A stretch of 37,258 bases of DNA, taken from Prevotella sp. GTDB lineage: Bacteria; Bacteroidota; Bacteroidia; Bacteroidales; Bacteroidaceae. Position numbers and translations under genes: made by a program. Position 1 is the first letter of the stretch; every line of letters begins with the position of its first letter. Below are positions 24,855 to 32,740 of the stretch, one piece after another. The notes under the pieces were generated by a model, which was not told the DNA's origin, searched no databases, and saw only the letters and a program-made list of their open reading frames with translations. The stretch covers positions 1 to 37,258 of the forward strand of contig JAFVGS010000007.1 in the NCBI GenBank assembly GCA_017474845.1, written 5' to 3'.

Positions 24855-27452
24855 TTATATCGTCGGAAGTTCGGAGACGAGTTTCTTGTAGTGGCCGCGC
24901 ATGGTACGCTCGATGACCTTGTCAGCCTCTAAACGCTGCAACGGCTTCTGGGCTGCCCGGTTATTTGCTAAGCCGAATACTTGTGCAAACTTCTCGGTGG
25001 TGAATTCCTCCGGCAACTGGCGGAAACACTCCTGGTACTTAGTCGTACGACGGCACTGCTTGGCAGCATCCCGCAGCTGGTTGTCATAGTACTGACGGTG
25101 CAGTTCGTAGTACCAATAGTGCTGCGTCCGATACTGAATGTCAAGTACCAAGTCTACCAAAGAGAGGTCCACGTCGTCTGGAGTGTAGGTGCCGGTCTGC
25201 TCGCGCTCTTCCCAATGTCGCATGTCGATGTAAGGTGCGCTGACGTTGATGCCATAGTACGGCACACGCTTGATGAGCAACCAGTCGGCCTTGTCCCTGT
25301 CGTTGAACTCGGCAATGGCACGGCGGTCATCACACCACTGGTGGACGTGCTCCACCAAAGGCCAAAGAGGCAATTCACCACGGCGCTGATCCAGGCGGTA
25401 CGACCACTGCTTCAAAGTATTATTATATTCAGCAGTCTTGGGGTCGTTTTTCTCGCCCAACGGAATCATACGGAAATCGTCCTCGCCCATAGGAATCGAC
25501 CCAGTACGTGTATCAAGGCCAGAATTTACCGACCTCTCGTTCACGAGCTTGGAAAGCGTGGGCGGCGTAAACGTCTCCACCATGTTCCAAAATACGCGGT
25601 AACGGCCACTGACCGACTGCTTATTAGAGTAGTGCTGGTCATCGTACTCCCCATGAAAACTAAGCAGAATCATGTTAGATTTCGAAATCCAGCTGCCAGA
25701 CTTGCCTATCTCGAGGTCTTTCTCTGACGACACGGTTACCATGTGGCGTCCCATCATTTCACCCTCCACCTCCTCCTTGCAGTTTATCAGGCTGCGTATG
25801 AACTCGCTGTTAGACGTGCGGTAGCCGAACATCCGGTTATAAATCTCTGGTCTGAGATCCTTCTCTTTGTTGGCCCCCTTGGCGTCTGTCTCACCCTTCC
25901 AGGTGTTGGTGCTCTCGTCAGCTATATCGCTCTCCGCAATGATGGGGGCCAGCAGATTAACCATCAGTCGCTCCAGCGTGTGCTTTCCCGACGTGGGGTC
26001 ACCTATGCCCCAGATGATGTAATTCAGGCGTGTGCGCTCACCTCTGTTGGCATAGAAATAGTAGTAAGTCAAATCCATGCACGTGCCCATCATGGCAGCC
26101 GAGGCATAGAGCAGGAAGGGCCACAGACGGCGCGGATGGGGTTCGCAGACCTCGCGCAGACAGGGGAACACATCGAAGAAACTCTCTATCGTGTCGCACC
26201 AGCGGTCGAAGGGCAGGACGGCCATCGGGTTGACATTCTTCGAAGTTGCCGCAGACTGCTCCAGATTGATGCCAGCCTTATCCATCAGCTCTTTCAGCGT
26301 CTTGGGATAGCGCGTCAACAGTTTCTTCTTGGCAGCCGTCTGGCACAGGTCTTCCACTTCGCCTGGCTTCGGATTCCATTCCTTCACCCAGTCAAGGCAA
26401 TAGGCCATGGCAATGGCTTTCTGTGCGTCGTTGTCGTTGAAATAACAGAGCCAGTGTGAGGTCTCTGTCTGCATGCGGTCGTGCTTAGTGTGAGGCGGCA
26501 AGCTGGGCCCGTAGTATTCGTTGAGAACCTTGATCAAGGCGTCGTCCTCCTCCGAGAATTCCACTGGCGTTTCCGTCTGTGGCTGGGCGACTGCGGTGGG
26601 CTGCGCTGATGTCCTGCTTACCACCCCTTTTCTCGCCTCCTTGCGCTGCCGTTCCAACTCCTGCCAACGGGGCTGGGTGGGGTCTGACTCACCACGACGG
26701 TAAGCCTCACCGTAGCGAGCCTCATACGCGGGATTCTCATAGGTGAACAACGCCTCCCAGTCGATGAACTTCACGTCGTCGGCCTTAGGGATGAAGTGAG
26801 CATGGTCGCTGTTCTTCGTCTGAGAGTCACAGTAGTCCAAGATACCCAGCTTTTCTGCCATGGTGTAGGCATTGTCCTGAAGGTTGCCCCAGTCCTCGCG
26901 GGCTTTGAAGATCACCTTCACGCCTTCACCGCTCGGAGTGACGAATATACAGACGATGCCCAGTTCACCGAAGTCCTCACGCTGGAGCCACTCAGCTATG
27001 ACGGACTCCACGTTCGGCACATGGTCACCGTCCACCACGGCAAAGCCCGACAAGTAGCCGTAGGCCTGCAGTCGCCACAGCCCAATGCGTCCCCATCGGT
27101 CTTTACTTTCGATAAAGTAAGCGATGGTGGGAATGATGGCAGGCAGCGAAGTCTTAAGCTGACTAATGTAAAGCTTCACTCGCTCCTGGTCAGAAGCGGG
27201 CATCTGCTTCTTCCTACGACGCTCATCCTTCTTCAGTTCCTTTGCCAACCACGATTTGTAGTCGTCGAGGGCCAGTACACCGTTTACAAACTCCTCTACT
27301 GCCTGACGTGCCTCGGCCTCAGCCATCTGGCGTTTCATCTTTCGGTAGTTGTCAACGAGCTCGATGTTCGCAGGATGCTCCATCATACCCTTCAGAGCCT
27401 GTTCGCAGAGTTCCTGCGTCGGCTTGTTAATGTTCGTTTGAAATACAATCAT
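24855..27452 (-). CDS. VirE-N / DUF3987 primase-helicase-like protein, full length
   Basis: 865 aa. Residues about 80-270 resemble the VirE-N/BT4734-like domain, related to primase-type folds (YLSGFAVVDGDHVPN, then FVTPSGEGVKVIFKA). Residues about 300-390 resemble a helical primase C-terminal region. Residues 415-865 are DUF3987, a RecA-like ATPase with loop GDPTSGKHT (Lys490) and a C-terminal winged-helix-like end. Such proteins are candidates for replication priming and unwinding on Bacteroidales mobile elements. It overlaps the upstream gene by 4 nt (ATGA). The 5'-truncated gene at the window start is a diverged paralogue. The Walker A Ser/Thr is His here and Asn in the paralogue. Family is well supported; function is inferred. 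Confidence 0.88.
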   Translation of the reverse strand: MIVFQTNINKPTQELCEQALKGMMEHPANIELVDNYRKMKRQMAEAEARQAVEEFVNGVLALDDYKSWLAKELKKDERRRKKQMPASDQERVKLYISQLKTSLPAIIPTIAYFIESKDRWGRIGLWRLQAYGYLSGFAVVDGDHVPNVESVIAEWLQREDFGELGIVCIFVTPSGEGVKVIFKAREDWGNLQDNAYTMAEKLGILDYCDSQTKNSDHAHFIPKADDVKFIDWEALFTYENPAYEARYGEAYRRGESDPTQPRWQELERQRKEARKGVVSRTSAQPTAVAQPQTETPVEFSEEDDALIKVLNEYYGPSLPPHTKHDRMQTETSHWLCYFNDNDAQKAIAMAYCLDWVKEWNPKPGEVEDLCQTAAKKKLLTRYPKTLKELMDKAGINLEQSAATSKNVNPMAVLPFDRWCDTIESFFDVFPCLREVCEPHPRRLWPFLLYASAAMMGTCMDLTYYYFYANRGERTRLNYIIWGIGDPTSGKHTLERLMVNLLAPIIAESDIADESTNTWKGETDAKGANKEKDLRPEIYNRMFGYRTSNSEFIRSLINCKEEVEGEMMGRHMVTVSSEKDLEIGKSGSWISKSNMILLSFHGEYDDQHYSNKQSVSGRYRVFWNMVETFTPPTLSKLVNERSVNSGLDTRTGSIPMGEDDFRMIPLGEKNDPKTAEYNNTLKQWSYRLDQRRGELPLWPLVEHVHQWCDDRRAIAEFNDRDKADWLLIKRVPYYGINVSAPYIDMRHWEEREQTGTYTPDDVDLSLVDLVLDIQYRTQHYWYYELHRQYYDNQLRDAAKQCRRTTKYQECFRQLPEEFTTEKFAQVFGLANNRAAQKPLQRLEADKVIERTMRGHYKKLVSELPTI

Positions 27453-27952
27453 TTTTTAAGTCCTCCAATATTTTTAAAGTTGTTAATTACTTTGTTGAAT
27501 CGCTCTGAGGCGGGCAGTCGGCGAACTACCAGCTGCACCTGACGCAGCACCTCGGCCTGCCAGTCGCGGCTGTGACGTGAGAGGTCGACGGTGCCCGTAA
27601 AGGTCATCTCGTTCTTCTCCTCGTCGAGCCAACATTCCAGACCATTCTCCTTGACCACGCGCAGGCTGTCGGGCAGCGCCACGGGCTTCTCGGGTTTCAG
27701 GTCTTTGGTCAGTGCGTCAAACTGTCTTACGAAGTCGGCATACTGGTCGGGAGAGCTCTCCTTGCTTTTCAGACTTATCATCTTCGAAGGGTCAGAGCCC
27801 GTTGTCGTCCAGCGTTTGCCACCGCCACTGCAAGTTTTCACGTTGGTCTGCGTTGAGGGCGCTTCGTTAAACGGCTCGAAGCCGAACTTCTGCGTCTCAG
27901 GGTCATAAGTGCCCGTGCCGCGAACCCGAATTTTCTTTACTATTTTGTCCAT
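27449..27952 (-). CDS. Conserved-looking hypothetical protein, operon partner of the primase-helicase
   Basis: 167 aa, starting MDKIVKKIRVRGTGTYDPE. The N-terminal third is basic with a SGGGKRWTTTG stretch; the C-terminal half is a helical, charged region ending FNKVINNFKNIGGLKK. No family was recognised. It overlaps the DUF3987 start by 4 nt, implying translational coupling and a shared task, perhaps DNA binding during replication; that is inference. Confidence 0.65.
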   Translation of the reverse strand: MDKIVKKIRVRGTGTYDPETQKFGFEPFNEAPSTQTNVKTCSGGGKRWTTTGSDPSKMISLKSKESSPDQYADFVRQFDALTKDLKPEKPVALPDSLRVVKENGLECWLDEEKNEMTFTGTVDLSRHSRDWQAEVLRQVQLVVRRLPASERFNKVINNFKNIGGLKK

Positions 27953-27990
27953 TTTCTTTTATACCTTTTTTATATTATAAGAATAAGGAT

Positions 27991-28020
27991 GGGGCACAAA
28001 ATGCTGGCACTTCGTGCCCC
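27991..28020. other. Hairpin between two operon genes
   Basis: GGGGCAC (27991-27997) pairs with GTGCCCC (28014-28020), lying between the stop of the 123-aa gene (28032) and the start of the next (27952). It could attenuate transcription or stabilise an mRNA end. Confidence 0.5.
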
Positions 28021-28031
28021 CAAACGTTCGC

Positions 28032-28403
28032 TTAGATAGGATATTTAAGATGAATACCTTGTTTAAAAGCGCACGTCAATATCCGGGCGTATAAACGCCC
28101 CAAGAGATCGTCGATATGGCTAAAGCCAGTGACGTGGAGTCCAAGACCGCTCATGCAGTCTATCAAGTTGTCGACAATGATCAGAGCCATCTCGGAATCG
28201 AATCCGCGCAGGCTGTCGGTCATCTCGAAGTACAGAGTCGAGGGAATCCAATCCGGAGTGCCCATCGTTAATATTGATGTTGCAAACGAATCGGGAACAA
28301 ACTTGCTCATTTCCCTACGTTGGTCGAAGATTGTCATCTTCAAGCCACTGCTTTCGCTGCGCTTGGCAGTTCGGCAGTGTTTTTGTAAATTACGCTTTTT
28401 CAT
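28032..28403 (-). CDS. Hypothetical protein
   Basis: 123 aa, starting MKKRNLQKHCRTAKRSESSG; the Met at residue 23 (MTIFDQRREMSK) is another possible start. The C-terminal 70 residues look folded and mixed helical (EMALIIVDNLIDCMSGLGLH). No family was recognised. It heads the three-gene minus-strand operon with 27449-27952 and 24855-27452. No clear promoter box was found upstream. Confidence 0.5.
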   Translation of the reverse strand: MKKRNLQKHCRTAKRSESSGLKMTIFDQRREMSKFVPDSFATSILTMGTPDWIPSTLYFEMTDSLRGFDSEMALIIVDNLIDCMSGLGLHVTGFSHIDDLLGRLYARILTCAFKQGIHLKYPI

Positions 28404-28611
28404 TTTCTTTTTGCGTTTTTACTTTGTTAATGCCTCGCACTTCAGCCGCCATAGGCGATTTCAGCAGCTGTCGGGACCTGTGCTCAGGTGCGCTAAGCGC
28501 AAACCCTATCTTACGCGTACATATATTTACTAATCTGCTTCTCGAATAACATTCCTATTCTCCCGTACCAGAACGTCAATGTAGCAACGCTTTGCTAACC
28601 ATAAAGCACTA
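28404..28611. other. Non-coding stretch upstream of the primase operon
   Basis: No convincing gene, tRNA or promoter was seen. It presumably carries the leader and promoter of the 28032-28403 gene. A small inverted repeat TAGCAACGCTTTGCTA is present near 28579. The AT content rises sharply to the right of 28610. Confidence 0.4.
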
Positions 28612-28650
28612 TAAACAAAAACATCGCCTCGGGAATATCCTTTGGCGATG
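28612..28650 (-). terminator. Rho-independent terminator of the Fic/RhuM operon
   Basis: On the minus strand CATCGCC and GGCGATG form a 7-bp stem followed by TTTTTG, about 120 bp after the stop of the coiled-coil gene. The 28651-28766 stretch between is AT-rich without features. Confidence 0.6.
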
Positions 28651-28766
28651 CAAAATTCGTAAAATTTTATTATATTCTCTCGAAAAAGCTAAATATACAA
28701 ATTCTACAAGGGTTTGTATTTTCTATCAGTATTTTATATAAGGTTTTTTACAAGGGGCGCATGCAT

Positions 28767-30074
28767 CTATAGTTCGAATTCAAGATCTAATGCCTCTAAC
28801 AGAGGATTGATTTTATCGACAGTGTCTTTATGATGCTCATAATTCATACAGGGGTCTGACAAATACGTCTTACACGTTGACGGGATAATATCAAGCATCG
28901 TCCCCATCAAAGTTCCAGCCTTATCTTTATTGCCCCATTTTGCCAGAATCTCTTCATCAATCCCAGCTGCATCCATCAATTTACGAGCCAACTCCATACG
29001 TACCCTCTGCTGTGCTGTCACAGTGTCAGGGATGGTATGCGCTTCCTCCAATTCATTTTGCACGCTTTCAACCTCTGCTTCAAGTTCCTTTATACGAGTT
29101 GCTTGTTGGGAGTTAATATTTTTAGCCTCTATCAACTCCATTTCTTGATGAGTTATCTTTGATTCCAGTTCCCGGATTTTTGTCTGAAGAACTTCCGTTT
29201 CTGGTGTCTGAGGAGATTCTACAGCATTCTCCTTAGAATCGTTCTCATCCTCCTTTGTCGGATAGTACTTTGTGTAACAATTTATGGCCTCGTTACCTTG
29301 CTGGTAATAATCCCTTATTTCCTTATCCAAAATAGGGTCTATTACATAACAGCTATTATCCTCATATTTAAAACGATCTTTCATGGGGTTATATCCGCTG
29401 TTTTCACAGAACTCACGTTGATTGTCCTTTATCCGGACTATGGCCATGTCAGCTCCGCGCATTTGCTGGCGTTGGTCTTTCAAAAGAGCAAGCCTTTCAC
29501 AAATATATTCAACATAAACCTGTAGATCCCCTTCACTACAATTCTCAATTACCTCTATAATATCTCGAGGGTCAAATTCTCTATGGGAAAGAGGTGTAGT
29601 AATTCTAAAATCCCACTCCATCATATGATGGAAAATGTCGGTTGCCGGCGAATGATACCACTGTTGGTGTGTACATCTGTGGTAGATGGCGTTCCAAATT
29701 TCGCTGTCCCTACCATATCTTTGGGGATCGTAAGTTGCGAGCAGTAAGCACGCCATTGCCATCGAAGCCAGACAGACTTCATCGATATGTCTTTTACCTT
29801 TTTCTATCTCAAGGATTTTATCTACATAGTCGGAGATACGAAGTTCGGGAAAATCATCTGCCTCAAGAAGAATTAGGGTACAGACATAATAGGCGTTGTT
29901 GTAGCACCTCAAAGCCACCTCCTTTGCTCCCGAAACGCCCATGAGGGCTTGTTGTTTCAAGCGCATAAAGAGCAGGTTATTTATTGTCCCGGGTACATGC
30001 ACACCAAAATCTTTTAGATCAGTGCGATCTTTGTATATAACTGAGCGGGAAATTTTTATGTAGTCCATAATCAA
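28767..30074 (-). CDS. Coiled-coil protein of unknown function, last gene of the Fic/RhuM operon
   Basis: 435 aa. Residues 1-280 are a helical domain without recognised family (CYNNAYYVCTLILLEADDFP, then MACLLLATYDPQRYG). A charged linker leads to a strong coiled coil at about 294-346 (KIRELESKITHQEMELIEAK). The last 85 residues form a small helical module ending YEHHKDTVDKINPLLEALD. By memory this C-terminal pattern (TCKxYxSDPxxN...H...I..LN..L..L) recurs in Bacteroidales mobile-element proteins; that needs a profile search. It starts 8 bp after rhuM, so it is in the same transcript. AT-rich codon use suggests transfer. Confidence 0.7.
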   Translation of the reverse strand: MIMDYIKISRSVIYKDRTDLKDFGVHVPGTINNLLFMRLKQQALMGVSGAKEVALRCYNNAYYVCTLILLEADDFPELRISDYVDKILEIEKGKRHIDEVCLASMAMACLLLATYDPQRYGRDSEIWNAIYHRCTHQQWYHSPATDIFHHMMEWDFRITTPLSHREFDPRDIIEVIENCSEGDLQVYVEYICERLALLKDQRQQMRGADMAIVRIKDNQREFCENSGYNPMKDRFKYEDNSCYVIDPILDKEIRDYYQQGNEAINCYTKYYPTKEDENDSKENAVESPQTPETEVLQTKIRELESKITHQEMELIEAKNINSQQATRIKELEAEVESVQNELEEAHTIPDTVTAQQRVRMELARKLMDAAGIDEEILAKWGNKDKAGTLMGTMLDIIPSTCKTYLSDPCMNYEHHKDTVDKINPLLEALDLEFEL

Positions 30075-30082
30075 ATTTTTGC

Positions 30083-31090
30083 TTATTCCTGTTTCTCTAT
30101 TATGCTCTTCTCCAAGTCTTCCAGCATTTTGATGTCGTCGGCATCGGCTTGCTGAGCGTCAAGTTGTTTGCGCTGGGCATTGAAAGTGTCGTATATGCCC
30201 TTAACAATATCTTCCGCTTCTGCATTAGAAATAGAGCCTTTGCCTTGCAGGATGTCCTTTTCCTGGAAAGTGAGAAGGTTGTCAACATTCTTGCGCCAAT
30301 AATCGAGCGTTAAGTCTCTACGTCCTTTCACACGTTCTTCAGCACTGGTGATGAAGATGTCAACGAGGCGGTTCAGTGAATCTATCTCATCGCTTTGGAG
30401 ATAGTTCTTGGCTATAATCACGTCACCTTTGCGCACGATATTACCTTTCCATGTGGTCAGTCCCATATTGGGTTGGTTGGCATCCGCACGGGCAACTATC
30501 AGTTCAGCGGCAGTCTGATGAGTGACGGCATAAAGCAATTTGTTCTGCGTCTCGGCAAAGAACATCTGCGTGGCCTTGTCAGTTTTATCGTAATCACTGC
30601 TCAGAGCAAACAGATCTCGTACTTTCTGGTAGAACCGTTTCTCTGATGCACGAATGTCGCGGATGCGAGCCAGCAACTCATCAAAGTAGTCAGGCCTCCC
30701 ATCAGGATTCTTCAGTCGTTCATCATCCATCGTGAAACCCTTCACGAGATATTCTGTCAGGTGCTCTGTCGCCCACTGTCTGAATTGAGTGCCTCGAAAT
30801 CCTCGTACGCGATATCCCACGGCAATGATCATCTCCAAGGAGTAGAACACCACGTTATAATTCTTGCCATCGGCGGCAGTAGTCAAATATTCTTTGACAA
30901 CTGAAACCTCACTTAACTCCTTCTCTTTCAGGATGTTAATGATGTGATAGCTGATAGTTTGCTTCGAGGTGGCAAAAAGTTCAGCCATCTGTTGCTGGTT
31001 CAGCCATATTTTTCCATCTTTGGCGTATAGCGCCACCGAAGCTTTGCCGTCTGCCGTCCGATAAATGATGATATTCTGTTGTTCGTCCAT
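30083..31090 (-). CDS. RhuM family protein
   Basis: 335 aa covering the full RhuM family pattern: an N-terminal HTH-like segment (IWLNQQQMAELFATSKQTIS), VVFYSLEMIIAVGYRVRGFRGTQFRQWATEHL, the central FYQKVRDLFALSSDYD and the C-terminal LDYWRKNVDNLLTFQEKDIL. RhuM was first named on a Salmonella pathogenicity island; its molecular function is unknown, and relatives are common in defence and mobile loci, often beside restriction-modification or Fic genes. It lies 11 bp after the fic stop. Confidence 0.93.
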   Translation of the reverse strand: MDEQQNIIIYRTADGKASVALYAKDGKIWLNQQQMAELFATSKQTISYHIINILKEKELSEVSVVKEYLTTAADGKNYNVVFYSLEMIIAVGYRVRGFRGTQFRQWATEHLTEYLVKGFTMDDERLKNPDGRPDYFDELLARIRDIRASEKRFYQKVRDLFALSSDYDKTDKATQMFFAETQNKLLYAVTHQTAAELIVARADANQPNMGLTTWKGNIVRKGDVIIAKNYLQSDEIDSLNRLVDIFITSAEERVKGRRDLTLDYWRKNVDNLLTFQEKDILQGKGSISNAEAEDIVKGIYDTFNAQRKQLDAQQADADDIKMLEDLEKSIIEKQE

Positions 31091-31101
31091 AATTGTTTCT
31101 T

Positions 31102-31980
31102 TTATCCTTCCTGTTCATAATAATATGAGTAGTCAATGCCCTTCATAAAGGTCTCGCGGTCGTTAATCTTGTCGGTCAATGCCTGTTTCAGCAAACTGCG
31201 TATTTTTGTGCTGTCCGTCTGGCTCGCAATCATTGCATCCAGATAGTCACGCTTACCTATTTTGCTCCAGTCCACACATAAGCCGAGACGTTTCTTGAAG
31301 ATGAGGTCGAGCCAGATACGCGTACTGCGTCCGTTGCCCTCCATAAACGGATGGGCAACGTTCATCTCAACGTACTTGTCAACAATCTCGTCGAAGGTCG
31401 TCTCAGGCATCTGCTCAATAGTCTTCAGGTTCTGCTGCAAGTATTCCGCCAGACAGAACAACGTATTACCCTTGGATATGGTCTTAGTCCGGATCTTGCC
31501 AGCAAAATCGTATAGCCCACCAAACAGATAGGCGTGAATCTGCTGTAGAGCTTTGATGGTGCCAGGCTTCAGCGAGTCCAGCAAACCACTTTCAAAGAGC
31601 GTATAGGCTTTTTTCTGGCTTTGTCCGTCGATGGTATTGTCGCTATAGGTAAACCAATCCAGAAAAGCGCTGGCACGGTTATTGGGATAGTGTTTGGCCA
31701 ACGTCTGCACACACGCAGCATCCAAGGCATCGGCGAATCGCTGTTTCCCATCAGGAGCCTCGAATTTGAAGTCGTGAGTGACACTCACGAGTTGAATACC
31801 ATCACCCAAGAATTTCTTTTTCAACCATCGCCAGTAGTTACCAGCCTTCACATAGTCATCCTCATCGTTGATGGCACGCACAATGTCTGTAGCCGAGAAC
31901 CACCACTTGCTGTGTTCCTCGTCCCATACGGCACGCACTTCGCGGTCGTTGAAGAATCTAATCGACTTTTTGCTCATCAT
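31102..31980 (-). CDS. Fic family protein with N-terminal Bro-N-like segment
   Basis: 292 aa. Residues 1-115 resemble a Bro-N DNA-binding-like region (FFNDREVRAVWDEEHSKWWF, then YWRWLKKKFL). The Fic domain follows with HAYLFGGLYDFAGKIRTKTI and the intact active-site motif HPFMEGNGRSTR (His210 to Arg218 of HPFxxGNGR). Fic enzymes usually transfer AMP to target proteins and often act as toxins. No inhibitory (S/T)xxxE(G/N) helix was spotted in this protein or in the 54-aa ORF upstream, so its control is unclear. It is the second ORF of a four-ORF operon. Confidence 0.92.
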   Translation of the reverse strand: MMSKKSIRFFNDREVRAVWDEEHSKWWFSATDIVRAINDEDDYVKAGNYWRWLKKKFLGDGIQLVSVTHDFKFEAPDGKQRFADALDAACVQTLAKHYPNNRASAFLDWFTYSDNTIDGQSQKKAYTLFESGLLDSLKPGTIKALQQIHAYLFGGLYDFAGKIRTKTISKGNTLFCLAEYLQQNLKTIEQMPETTFDEIVDKYVEMNVAHPFMEGNGRSTRIWLDLIFKKRLGLCVDWSKIGKRDYLDAMIASQTDSTKIRSLLKQALTDKINDRETFMKGIDYSYYYEQEG

Positions 31981-32122
31981 TTATATTGTCCTTGATCTTT
32001 TGGATGTTGGCCTGGATATCCTCGTTCAGGAAGTAGCCTTGATATTGAGCCCAAGGCTTAGCTATCTGCTCTTCATTGACCAGATTCAGGAACTTCTTGA
32101 CGATATTTCTTTGTAATAGCAT
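31958..32122 (-). CDS. 54-aa small protein upstream of fic
   Basis: MLLQRNIVKKFLNLVNEEQI begins the ORF, which ends NDEQKVD and overlaps the fic start by 23 bp in another frame. It follows a good promoter by about 50 bp, so it should be translated first. It is helical and charged. It may be a Fic-associated small regulator, or the remaining N-terminus of a longer enzyme: the opening reminds me of N-termini of Eco57I-type restriction-modification proteins, which I cannot verify here. Confidence 0.55.
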   Translation of the reverse strand: MLLQRNIVKKFLNLVNEEQIAKPWAQYQGYFLNEDIQANIQKIKDNINDEQKVD

Positions 32123-32169
32123 AATCTATTTGCCTTAAGTGGTTCGCAATACTTCTACATGCTGTAGTG

Positions 32170-32179
32170 TGCAAAGATA
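32170..32179 (-). promoter_or_regulatory. Promoter of the Fic/RhuM operon
   Basis: TATCTTTGCA on the minus strand matches TAnnTTTG, about 48 bp before the 54-aa ORF. Confidence 0.65.
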
Positions 32180-32253
32180 CAAATAATCTTCGAGAAAAAA
32201 GCGATATTCTCCATTATTTACACATTATTAATATATAACGCATCGCATTTTCT

Positions 32254-32292
32254 GAGAAAGTAGGAAATGCGGAAATGCGGAAAGTGGACATA
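32254..32292 (-). repeat. Iteron-like 8-bp array, copy 2 (inverted)
   Basis: Reading the minus strand: TTATGTCCAC, TTTCCGCA, TTTCCGCA, TTTCCTAC, TTTC. It is the inverted partner of 32457-32490 across the AT-rich segment. Confidence 0.85.
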
Positions 32293-32456
32293 AAGGTATT
32301 TTGAGGTAGGATTTTTAGAGTAGTAGTAATCATTAATATGGTATTAATAATTATATATAATAATAATTTATAAGTAATAATTATTTATATATTAATAATA
32401 ATATTATTAAAAGAAATTATACTATAAATGTCTCTTTTCCGCACTCAGAAAATGCT
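32293..32456. other. Extremely AT-rich segment between inverted arrays (origin-like)
   Basis: About 165 bp, of which 32330-32430 is almost only A and T (runs such as ATTATATATAATAATAATTT). No ORF. Flanked by inverted 8-bp arrays and followed by an HU-type gene, it has the look of a DNA-unwinding element or origin; this is inference. The stretch 32491-32640 has no clear gene. Confidence 0.55.
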
Positions 32457-32490
32457 TAATGTCCACTTTCCGCATTTCCTACTTTCCGCA
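32457..32490 (+). repeat. Iteron-like 8-bp array, copy 3
   Basis: TTAATGTCCAC, TTTCCGCA, TTTCCTAC, TTTCCGCA. Same orientation and leader as the array at 24821-24853, preceded in both by GCTTAATG. Confidence 0.85.
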
Positions 32491-32649
32491 TTTCTACCAC
32501 CGGTCATCGTCGGCAAAAAGCATTGACAACAAGAACCCGTGGTTATCGTCCAAAAACCTTGGGTTATTGCGGAATAAGGCAGGGTTTTGATCCCGTTACT
32601 TTTTTGAAAAAAAGTTGGGAAAATGCTTGGTAGTTTCAGATATTTTTTG

Positions 32650-32657
32650 TAACTTTG
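32650..32657 (+). promoter_or_regulatory. HU gene promoter -7 box
   Basis: TAACTTTG, followed by CACC, about 83 bp before the ATG. A weak -33 (CTTGG) lies 19 bp upstream. Confidence 0.6.
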
Positions 32658-32740
32658 CACCATAGAAATTAAGGCGGGAAGGACCACCCGATGTAGTTGG
32701 TTCACTTGGTATTCTAACACCACAAAAAACACTTACAGAT

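Noticed and set aside
25743..26459. Plus-strand ORF (238 aa) opposite the primase-helicase gene
   Set aside because: Shadow frame of a conserved gene with no start signals.
24821..32490. Inverted/direct arrays as transposon ends (IS or MITE)
   Set aside because: No transposase lies between them and no target duplication was seen; iteron-like or recombination sites fit better.
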